Positions 1 to 5,325 of a DNA stretch of 6,393 nt are shown here, piece by piece. The stretch's first letter is position 1; the number at the start of each line of letters is the position of its first letter. Under the pieces are notes generated by a model. That model worked only from the letters and a program-made list of their open reading frames with translations, made no database searches and had not been told where the DNA came from. Both the position numbers and the translations under genes were made by a program. The DNA comes from Alphaproteobacteria bacterium (GTDB lineage: Bacteria; Pseudomonadota; Alphaproteobacteria; Rhizobiales; Xanthobacteraceae): positions 1 to 6,393 of the forward strand of contig VAZH01000093.1 of NCBI GenBank assembly GCA_005884465.1. Reading direction: 5' to 3'.

Positions 1-1
1 C

Positions 2-448
2 TTTCTCAACAACGTGTCCGTCTCGATCGGCAGCGTGATCAAGCCTGCCGGCATGGAAAACGCACAGGGCATCATCTCGTCGGCTTACCTCAAGGACCCA
101 ACGGATCCGCAATGGAAGGACGATGCGGGAATGAAGGCCTGGAATGAATTCCTGGACAAATACTTCCCGGAGGCAAATCGCACGGATGCTTCGGTTATTT
201 ACGGCTACACAGTTGCCCAAACGTTGGTCCACGTATTGAAGCAGTGTGGCGACGATCTCACGCGCGAGAACGTCATGAGGCAGGCGGCCAACATAAGAGG
301 GCTTGAACTCGGTGGCCTGCTGCCCGGAGTCAAGGTCGATACCAGCCCCACCGACTTTGCCCCGCTTTCCCAGCTTCAGTTGATGAGGTTCAAGGGCGAA
401 ACCTGGGAGCGGTTCGGCGACGTCATCAGCGCCGACGTCGGCGGCTGA
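2..448 (+). CDS. Liv-type ABC transporter periplasmic substrate-binding protein, 3' part
   Basis: This is the C-terminal 148 residues of a type I periplasmic binding protein (LivK-like, Peripla_BP_6 class), which captures a solute in the periplasm for an ABC importer. The reading frame is open from base 2 and ends at TGA 446-448. The true start lies upstream of the window, so the in-frame GTG at 14 should not be read as a start. Recognisable family features are the segment around GIISSAYLKDPTDPQW, a helix with a KAWNEFLDKYFP pattern, the YGYTVAQTLVHVL helix lining the cleft, and the closing LQLMRFKGETWERFGDVI strand. Full-length relatives are about 380-420 residues, so roughly a third is present. 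No signal peptide can be assessed. The substrate cannot be told from this part: branched-chain amino acids, short amides or aromatic acids are all used by the family. No transporter partner follows it, so partners are probably upstream. Confidence 0.88.
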   Translation, partial: FLNNVSVSIGSVIKPAGMENAQGIISSAYLKDPTDPQWKDDAGMKAWNEFLDKYFPEANRTDASVIYGYTVAQTLVHVLKQCGDDLTRENVMRQAANIRGLELGGLLPGVKVDTSPTDFAPLSQLQLMRFKGETWERFGDVISADVGG

Positions 449-454
449 CCGTTT

Positions 455-590
455 GTGCCCCGGATGCTGAGCAGCACGCCACGCTTGTGGCGTGGTGCGC
501 CGCTGATCCGGGGCCCAACCTTCACACGGTGTCGTTGTGGGTCCCGGCTCTGCGGTGCACCGTGAAGTACGCTGCACCGTGTCCGGGACA
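455..590 (+). repeat. Dispersed double-hairpin intergenic repeat, copy A
   Basis: Two imperfect hairpins lie side by side. The first is closed by GCCCCGGAT (457-465) and ATCCGGGGC (506-514), with an inner perfect 8-bp stem CACGCCAC/GTGGCGTG (475-482/487-494) and a GCTT loop. The second is closed by GTCCCGG (541-547) and CCGGGAC (583-589), with an inner stem CGGTGCA/TGCACCG (553-559/573-579). The whole unit reappears in reverse orientation at 1994-2130. Such elements resemble the abundant palindromic intergenic repeats of Bradyrhizobium genomes; that comparison is from memory. It is non-coding and probably transcribed as part of the 3' untranslated region of the binding-protein gene. Confidence 0.85.
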
Positions 591-604
591 AAATGCATCG
601 TTCA

Positions 605-635
605 CCCCCGCAGGACCCTGCGGGGGTTTTCTTTT
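605..635 (+). terminator. Strong Rho-independent terminator
   Basis: A perfect inverted repeat CCCCCGCAGG (605-614) and CCTGCGGGGG (617-626) is separated by only AC, so it folds as a 9-bp GC-rich stem with a 4-nt loop. It is followed at once by TTTTCTTTT (627-635). This is a textbook intrinsic terminator for the plus strand. It most likely ends the transcript of the upstream binding-protein gene, about 157 nt past its stop codon. Because it lies just before the glycerate kinase gene, that gene needs its own promoter in the short gap or else regulated read-through. Confidence 0.9.
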
Positions 636-688
636 GCCGGAATCGGATGGATAACCGGCATCGCATGCCCCTCGAATCCCGTGAAGCC

Positions 689-1975
689 ATGACCGACAGA
701 CGCCCTCTCCTGCGCGCGATTTTCGACGCCGCAGTTGCCGCCGCCCATCCCGACGTCGTGCTATCGGCGCATCTGCGTCCCGTGCCGAAGGGCCGCATCA
801 TCTGTGTTGCGGCGGGAAAGGGCGCCGCCGCGATGGCCGCAGCCGCGGAGCGGCATTATCTCGATGCACTGGAACTGGACCCGGAGCGGCTCCTGGGCGT
901 TGCGACCACCCGCCACGGCCATGGCGTGCCGACGCGACGGATCAGGGTGATCGAAGCCGGTCATCCGGTGCCCGACGAGGCCGGACTGAAGGGCGCGGAG
1001 CAAAGTTTGCGACTGGCACAGGATGCCGGTAACGACGATCTCCTGCTGGTGTTGTTGTCGGGCGGCGGCTCCGCGAACTGGATCGCGCCGGCCGAGGGCG
1101 TATCGTTCGCGCAGAAACAACTCCTGACCCGGGCGCTGTTGCGCTCGGGCGCGCCGATCGGCGAGGTCAACACGGTGCGCAAGCACCTGTCGCGGATCAA
1201 GGGCGGCCGGCTCGCGCGCGCCGGCAAGCCGGCCGAAATCGTCACGCTGGCGATTTCGGACGTTCCGCGCGACGATCCGTCCGCAATCGCGTCGGGACCG
1301 ACGGTGCCGGATCCGACGACGCTTTCGGATGCACGCGCCATCGTCGCGAAATATGGACTTAAGGTCGACAACGCCGTCCGCCGCGCGCTCGACGACCCCA
1401 AAAACGAGAGCTGCAAGCCTGGCGATGACGCGTTTGCGCGCGCGCAATTCGAGCTGATCGCGCGGCCCAAGACTTCACTCGACGCTGCGATCAGGAAAGC
1501 AAGGGACGCCGGCTACGAGATCGTCGATCTCGGCGCCGACCTCGAAGGCGAGGCCCGCAGCGTCGCCGCCGATCACGCGCGACTCGCGTTGGAGGCGCGC
1601 GCCGCGGGCAAGCGCGTTGCGGTCCTGTCCGGCGGCGAACTCACGGTGACCGTGCGTGGCAACGGGCGTGGCGGTCCCAACCAGGAATACGCGCTGGCGC
1701 TGGCTGGGCACCTGCGAGACACGCCCAGCATTTCGGCGTTGGCGGCAGATACCGACGGCGCCGACGGCGGCGCGGGCAGTGCCGCCGATCCCGCCGGCGC
1801 GATGATCGATCACAGCACCTTTGCGAAGATGACATCGCTTGGCCTCGACCCAGGTGCCTATCTCGACAACAACGACGCCACGGCCTTCTTCGCCGCGACC
1901 GGCGATCTGCTAAAGACCGGCCCAACGCTCACCAACGTCAACGACATCAGGGTGATTCTGGTGGATGGGGTGTGA
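689..1975 (+). CDS. Glycerate 2-kinase (MOFRL family, GckA/TtuD type)
   Basis: This enzyme phosphorylates D-glycerate with ATP to 2-phosphoglycerate in the cytoplasm, feeding glyoxylate, tartrate or serine-type carbon into lower glycolysis. From ATG 689 it is 428 residues, the usual family length. Visible features are a GKGA motif at 43-46 (K44 is the probable catalytic lysine), GHPVPDE near 92, the nucleotide-binding loop SGGGSA at 124-129, a conserved SDVPRDDPSAIASGP stretch, then the C-terminal MOFRL domain from about 310 with SGGEL (314-318), GGPNQE (328-333), TDGADGG (355-361) and GPTLTNVND near the end. The frame is open further upstream, with ATGs at 593, 647 and 665. The one at 593 would translate the terminator at 605-635 and is unlikely. 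I chose 689 because MTDRRPLLRAIFDAAVAAAHP matches the typical family N-terminus; 647 remains possible, and no start has a strong ribosome site. Older annotations call this family hydroxypyruvate reductase, but it lacks a Rossmann dehydrogenase fold. Confidence 0.93.
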   Translation: MTDRRPLLRAIFDAAVAAAHPDVVLSAHLRPVPKGRIICVAAGKGAAAMAAAAERHYLDALELDPERLLGVATTRHGHGVPTRRIRVIEAGHPVPDEAGLKGAEQSLRLAQDAGNDDLLLVLLSGGGSANWIAPAEGVSFAQKQLLTRALLRSGAPIGEVNTVRKHLSRIKGGRLARAGKPAEIVTLAISDVPRDDPSAIASGPTVPDPTTLSDARAIVAKYGLKVDNAVRRALDDPKNESCKPGDDAFARAQFELIARPKTSLDAAIRKARDAGYEIVDLGADLEGEARSVAADHARLALEARAAGKRVAVLSGGELTVTVRGNGRGGPNQEYALALAGHLRDTPSISALAADTDGADGGAGSAADPAGAMIDHSTFAKMTSLGLDPGAYLDNNDATAFFAATGDLLKTGPTLTNVNDIRVILVDGV

Positions 1976-1993
1976 GGCACGCAGAACGTCCGG

Positions 1994-2130
1994 TGTCCCG
2001 GACGCGGTGCGGCGTGCTTCACGCTGCTCCGCAGCGCCGGGGCCTACCGTCCACCCGCCGGACTACGGACCCCGGATCAGCAGCGCGCACCACGCCGTAA
2101 GGGCGGCGCGCTGCGCAGCATCCGGGGCAC
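1994..2130 (-). repeat. Dispersed double-hairpin intergenic repeat, copy B (inverted relative to copy A)
   Basis: Read on the minus strand this matches copy A (455-590) almost end to end. Shared blocks on the plus strand of this copy include TGTCCCGGAC at its left end (1994-2003), CCCCGGATCAGC (2070-2081) and GCATCCGGGGCAC at its right end. By hand alignment the outer parts agree at roughly four bases in five, while a central stretch of about 25 bases (about 2046-2069) has diverged. A two-base GC insertion and a one-base deletion distinguish the second hairpin. Some stem changes are compensated or leave G-U pairs, for example CCGGGGC facing GTCCCGG. It begins 18 bases after the glycerate kinase stop, so it may stabilise or end that transcript, although no T-run follows. 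Confidence 0.85.
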
Positions 2131-2152
2131 GTCACCTCGGAGAGCCCTTAAA

Positions 2153-2182
2153 TTGTTAACCCTTTATTGAGCGAATTCTAAA
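2153..2182 (+). promoter_or_regulatory. Candidate sigma-70-type promoter upstream of the PAS-GGDEF-EAL gene
   Basis: In an AT-richer stretch that stands out from its surroundings, TTGTTA (2153-2158) could be a -35 element and TCTAAA (2177-2182) a -10 element with an 18-base spacer. Each matches about four of six consensus positions. The transcript would start near 2190 and have a leader of about 110 nt. This is a pattern match only; another sigma factor or an upstream start is equally possible. Confidence 0.25.
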
Positions 2183-2300
2183 GAACCTGCCGAAAATAGT
2201 GACATTTCAAGCGGGCAATTGACCAGCTTTGGCCTCTAATAACGTGCTCACCCCATTCTCGGAGCGCCGTGAACTCACGAATTGCGGCTGGGGAACGCCA

Positions 2301-4454
2301 ATGAAGGATTCTATCGAGCGTGCCAGCGATCCAGAGCCGGTTCAGCGAACCCGGCTTCTTGAGCAAGCCTTCAACAATCTGTCGCTCGGACTCATCATCT
2401 GCGACAACAAGTATGAGGTCGTGGTCTGCAACAAGCGGTACATGGAAATCTATGGGCTTTCATCCGAGCAGGTAAAGCCCGGCACTCCGGTCCGTGAACT
2501 GATCCAGCACCGATTTAATTTGGGATTCAAGGTGCTTTCAAAGCCCGATGAGTATATCCGGGCGCGCACTGGAAACGCCGTCGTTCCCGGCACGACCGTG
2601 CATCAATACACCGACGGCCGGATCATTTCCTATACAGTTTATCCGCTGCCCGACGGCGGCGCGATGGCCACGCACGAGGATATCACTGCCCGGGAGCAAA
2701 TCAGGGCTCGTTTGAAAAAGCAGTACGAGCTCGGCAAGCAGCAGGAAGAGGCCTTGCGGATCCGAAATCTGCAATTCGACAGCGCGATCAACAACATGTC
2801 GCATGGATTATGTTTCTTCGATCCAGCGCATCGCTTGATCGTATGCAACGACCGCTATGTCGAGATGTATGATCTTCCTCGCGACCGCATCGGTCCCGGT
2901 ATCTCGCTGGCCGAAATCGTCGACATGCGTTTCGAAGCGGGAAGCTTTCCCGCGATGTCCAAAGAGGAATACCTCCACTGGCGCGCCAAGGTTGCCGTAT
3001 CTGCCGAACCCACCGACAGTGTCATCGAACTGCGAAACGGGCGCACCTTCAAGATTCGCCACCGGCCGATGCCCGACGGCGGCTGGGTTGCCACCCATGA
3101 AGACATCACCGAGCAGCGGCAATCCGAGGTCAAGATCGAATATATGGCCCACCACGACTCGCTCACCGATCTCGCCAATCGGGTGTTGCTGAACGAGCGG
3201 CTCGAACAGGCGTTGGGCCACCGGATTCACCGCGAGGAAATAGTGGCGGTGCACCACCTTGATCTCGATCAGTTCAAGGCCGTGAACGATACCTTTGGCC
3301 ATCTCGCCGGCGACAAGCTCTTGAAGATCGTCGCGGGGCGGTTGCGCGGGTTGGTGCGCGACACCGACACGATCGCACGGATGGGCGGGGATGAATTCGT
3401 CATCGTGCAAGGGCCCATCCGGGATCCCGCCGAGGCAACCTCTCTGGCGCAACGCATCATCGCGCTGATAAGCGAGCCCTATGACCTTGACGGCCATCAG
3501 GCGGTCATCGGCGCCAGCATCGGCATTGCGGTCGGTCCGGGCGATGGATTGAGACCCGACAAGCTGTTGCGGAATGCCGACCTTGCGCTGTACCGGGCGA
3601 AAGGCGACGGACGCGGCACATTCCGCTTTTTTGAGCCGGCGATGGACCAGCAAATGCAAGCCCGCCGCATCATGGAGCAGGACCTGCGCAAGGCGCTGGC
3701 TGCCGGCGAGTTCGAGCTGTACTACCAGCCGGTAGTAAATCTCGCGAGCAACGAAATCAGCGGATTCGAGGCCCTGATCCGCTGGAATCATCCAGAAAAA
3801 GGAATGGTCGCTCCCGCCACATTCATTCCGCTGGCCGAAGAGATCGGCTTTATCGTTGCGATCGGGGAATGGGTGATCAGGCAGGCATGTAGCACCGCAG
3901 CCAAATGGCCGGGAGATCTCCACGTCGCCGTCAATATTTCAGCGGCTCAATTCCGTAGCCCAGGCCTGATGCAGGTGATCGTTGGTGCACTCGCCACCTC
4001 CGGCTTGCACCCGACGCGGCTGGAGATCGAAATTACCGAAACTGTCCTGCTGCAGAACAAGGAAACGACCCTTGAGCTGCTTCATCAGCTGCGCGCGCTC
4101 GGCGTTCGGATTGCCATGGACGATTTCGGCACCGGCTATTCCTCGCTCACCTATCTGCAGTGCTTTCCGTTCGACAAGATCAAGATCGACCGGTCGTTCG
4201 TCAAGGACATCACGGAAAACACCGGCTCGCTCAATATCGTGCGGGCGGTCGCGGCGCTCGCGAATGGAATGGGCATGACCGCGACCGCCGAAGGCGTCGA
4301 AACCTCAGAACAGCTCGACAAGATTACATCCGAAGGCTGCACCGAGATGCAGGGATATTTGTTCAGCAAGCCGCTGCCCGCAGCCGAGATCGAGCGGCTG
4401 TTCCTGTCGGGGCGCGAGCCGCGAAAGGCTCCCGGCCGCATCGTCGCGGCCTGA
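2301..4454 (+). CDS. Bifunctional c-di-GMP enzyme: PAS-PAS-GGDEF-EAL
   Basis: This 717-residue soluble protein carries both halves of cyclic-di-GMP turnover: a diguanylate cyclase (GGDEF) and a c-di-GMP phosphodiesterase (EAL). No signal peptide or membrane segment is visible, so it should act in the cytoplasm. In order: PAS 1 (about 20-129), a short charged helix likely to form a coiled coil (about 130-155), PAS 2 (about 157-270), GGDEF (about 280-440) and EAL (about 460-705). The two PAS domains look like a tandem duplication, each ending in THEDIT (124-129 and 265-270). The cyclase has DLDQFKAVND (321-330), an intact GGDEF (362-366) and an RxxD inhibitory site, RDTD, at 353-356. The phosphodiesterase has EAL (490-492), DDFGTG (607-612), AEGVET (663-668) and QGYLFSKP. 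Both activities therefore look possible. I start at ATG 2301 because GGGGAA lies six bases upstream; an in-frame TTG at 2229 would add 24 residues. It has no partner gene beside it, and the PAS ligand is unknown. Confidence 0.95.
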   Translation: MKDSIERASDPEPVQRTRLLEQAFNNLSLGLIICDNKYEVVVCNKRYMEIYGLSSEQVKPGTPVRELIQHRFNLGFKVLSKPDEYIRARTGNAVVPGTTVHQYTDGRIISYTVYPLPDGGAMATHEDITAREQIRARLKKQYELGKQQEEALRIRNLQFDSAINNMSHGLCFFDPAHRLIVCNDRYVEMYDLPRDRIGPGISLAEIVDMRFEAGSFPAMSKEEYLHWRAKVAVSAEPTDSVIELRNGRTFKIRHRPMPDGGWVATHEDITEQRQSEVKIEYMAHHDSLTDLANRVLLNERLEQALGHRIHREEIVAVHHLDLDQFKAVNDTFGHLAGDKLLKIVAGRLRGLVRDTDTIARMGGDEFVIVQGPIRDPAEATSLAQRIIALISEPYDLDGHQAVIGASIGIAVGPGDGLRPDKLLRNADLALYRAKGDGRGTFRFFEPAMDQQMQARRIMEQDLRKALAAGEFELYYQPVVNLASNEISGFEALIRWNHPEKGMVAPATFIPLAEEIGFIVAIGEWVIRQACSTAAKWPGDLHVAVNISAAQFRSPGLMQVIVGALATSGLHPTRLEIEITETVLLQNKETTLELLHQLRALGVRIAMDDFGTGYSSLTYLQCFPFDKIKIDRSFVKDITENTGSLNIVRAVAALANGMGMTATAEGVETSEQLDKITSEGCTEMQGYLFSKPLPAAEIERLFLSGREPRKAPGRIVAA

Positions 4455-4485
4455 TCGCGGCCAGGGCTTCCCAACCCACGGATTA

Positions 4486-4602
4486 CCGTCATCCTGAGGA
4501 GCCGCGCAACTTCGCGCGGCGTCTCGAAGGATGGCCGCGTGCACGCGCGCTTGTCATCCTTCGAGGCTCGCCGCAAGTGCAGCTCGCACCTCAGGATGAC
4601 GG
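4486..4602. repeat. 117-bp palindromic intergenic repeat between convergent genes
   Basis: The ends are perfect 14-bp inverted copies, CCGTCATCCTGAGG (4486-4499) and CCTCAGGATGACGG (4589-4602). An inner pair CTCGAAGGATG (4523-4533) and CATCCTTCGAG (4555-4565) gives a second stem, and GCCGCGC/GCGCGGC (4501-4507/4514-4520) forms a side hairpin, so the RNA could fold into a branched cloverleaf-like shape. It resembles a repeat I recall as very frequent between genes in Bradyrhizobium and Rhodopseudomonas. It fills the 174-base gap between the ends of the c-di-GMP gene and marR, where such a symmetrical structure could slow transcription from both sides. There is no T-run, so I do not call it an intrinsic terminator. 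Confidence 0.85.
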
Positions 4603-4628
4603 CTGGGCACACTGAATGACGGCGTTAT

Positions 4629-5150
4629 TCAAAACTCTTTTGCGATCGTGGCCAGCATCGCGAGCAGCGCGGCGCGGTTGGCGGGCCCCAGCAACTCGTT
4701 GAGACGTGCTTCGTGCTTGGCGGCGACCAGCTTCTTGGCGCGCGCCAGCACCGCCCGGCCCTTGTCGGTCAGGACAAGAATATGGGAGCGCCGATCGTTG
4801 GTCGAACGAATCCGCGCGCAGAGATCACGGCTTTCCAGGCCATCGAGCATCGCCACGAAATTCGGCCGCAAGATGCCAAGCGTATTGGCGATCTCGGTCT
4901 GGTTGCGCCCCGGATTCTTGTCGAGCAGCATCAGAACCGAGAACTGCGCCGGGGTCAGTTGCAGCGGCGCGACGCAGCGCAGAAAATCCTCGAAGATTTT
5001 CAGTTGCGCGCGCTTGAGCGCGTAGCCCAGATGCTCGGACAATTCACCGAGCTGCAGCGCGGTGCTTTCCACGGCAGCGGCGGCAGGCTCCTTGCGGGCG
5101 GGACGGGACGCCTTGGCGGCATTGATGGGGGCGGCTTTGGAAACGGTCAT
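4629..5150 (-). CDS. MarR-family transcriptional regulator
   Basis: A 173-residue DNA-binding protein of the MarR winged-helix family. These act as dimers in the cytoplasm, usually repressing a neighbouring operon until a small, often aromatic or acyl-CoA ligand binds. The first 30 residues are rich in Ala, Lys and Pro and are probably disordered. The dimerisation helices are around 32-60 and at the C-terminus (about 130-172). The winged helix spans about 63-130: LTPAQFSVLMLL, then the helix-turn-helix (NQTEIANTLGILRPNFVAML, about 83-102), then the wing with NDRRSHILVLTDKG (118-131), which contains the hallmark DRR (119-121). Two cysteines (C59, C111) are present; whether they sense oxidants is unknown. 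Start ATG lies at 5150-5148 with a weak GAGAG upstream. It is divergent from the LivH-type permease gene, 175 bases away, which makes that transporter operon its likely target. The ligand is not known. Confidence 0.93.
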   Translation of the reverse strand: MTVSKAAPINAAKASRPARKEPAAAAVESTALQLGELSEHLGYALKRAQLKIFEDFLRCVAPLQLTPAQFSVLMLLDKNPGRNQTEIANTLGILRPNFVAMLDGLESRDLCARIRSTNDRRSHILVLTDKGRAVLARAKKLVAAKHEARLNELLGPANRAALLAMLATIAKEF

Positions 5151-5206
5151 CGCTTGGTGCTCTCAATCCCGGTAGGCTGAAAAGCGCAGCCGAACCCCCG
5201 GGGGAC

Positions 5207-5235
5207 TTGATTATAATTCATAACCGTTATATGTT
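5207..5235 (+). promoter_or_regulatory. Candidate promoter of the LivH-type operon
   Basis: TTGATT (5207-5212) and TATGTT (5230-5235) are 17 bases apart and each fits four of six consensus positions. A start near 5242 would give a leader of about 84 nt. The -10 hexamer lies within the palindromes at 5220-5243, so a protein bound there would block it. This is a pattern match only. Confidence 0.35.
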
Positions 5236-5237
5236 AT
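5210..5237 (-). promoter_or_regulatory. Candidate marR promoter
   Basis: On the minus strand TATAAT (5215-5210) is a perfect -10 match. ATAACA (5237-5232), 16 bases upstream, fits four of six -35 positions. The transcript would start near 5203, at the perfect CCCCCGGGGG palindrome (5195-5204), giving a leader of about 53 nt. It overlaps the proposed livH promoter face to face, so the two genes could be controlled from one bound site. Confidence 0.4.
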
Positions 5238-5243
5238 ACATAT
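5220..5243. promoter_or_regulatory. Overlapping palindromes, candidate MarR operator
   Basis: Two adjoining palindromes lie here: ATAAC-C-GTTAT (5220-5230) and ATATGT-TAT-ACATAT (5229-5243), both with perfect arms. AT-rich inverted repeats of this size are typical MarR-family binding sites. The pair covers the proposed livH -10 element and the proposed marR -35 element, which suits autorepression together with repression of the transporter operon. Binding by this particular regulator is inferred from position. Confidence 0.5.
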
Positions 5244-5272
5244 TGGTGGAATTTTTCAACTGCCATAATGGA

Positions 5273-5294
5273 CGGTCGGACGGCCTTCGGACCG
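5273..5294. repeat. 22-bp imperfect palindrome in the livH leader
   Basis: The segment begins CGGTC and ends GACCG with GGCC at its centre; 18 of 22 positions agree with the reverse complement. It lies about 30 bases before the livH start and downstream of the proposed promoter. It could be a second operator, a leader hairpin or chance in GC-rich sequence. Confidence 0.35.
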
Positions 5295-5310
5295 CGATCG
5301 GCCCGATATA

Positions 5311-5316
5311 AGGGAG
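5311..5316 (+). promoter_or_regulatory. Ribosome binding site that supports a TTG start
   Basis: AGGGAG lies nine bases before TTG 5326. The first in-frame ATG (5341) is 24 bases away, too far for this site, so the TTG is the better start for the permease. Confidence 0.65.
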
Positions 5317-5325
5317 CGCCCGGCC

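Noticed and set aside
455..590. Possible CRISPR repeat or tRNA-like structure
   Set aside because: There is only one unit here plus one inverted copy, with no regular spacer array, and the hairpins do not have tRNA arm lengths or conserved TPsiC/D-loop bases.
376..801. Minus-strand 141-codon frame over the first intergenic region
   Set aside because: It runs through repeat copy A, the terminator and parts of two genes; not a plausible gene.
761..1470. Two minus-strand open frames opposite glycerate kinase
   Set aside because: Both are Arg/Ala/Ser-rich translations of the opposite strand of a clear gene, with no family features.
1965..2159. 64-codon plus-strand frame after glycerate kinase
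   Set aside because: It is almost entirely repeat copy B and overlaps the end of the preceding gene; there is no sign of coding.
2219..2242. TTGACC and TAATAA as a promoter before the c-di-GMP gene
   Set aside because: The spacer is only 12 bases, too short for a sigma-70 promoter.
2808..3923. Long minus-strand open frame (371 codons) opposite the c-di-GMP gene
   Set aside because: It is antisense to the PAS2-GGDEF-EAL coding region, whose protein shows conserved motifs throughout. The reverse frame shows no recognisable domain and is the usual result of high GC at third codon positions.
4444..4462. Direct repeat TCGCGGCC on both sides of the c-di-GMP gene stop codon
   Set aside because: An 8-base repeat in GC-rich sequence is likely chance, and no insertion boundary is visible.
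4713..5180. Plus-strand open frames across the marR gene
   Set aside because: The minus-strand frame carries the MarR winged helix and DRR wing; the plus-strand frames are low-complexity shadows.
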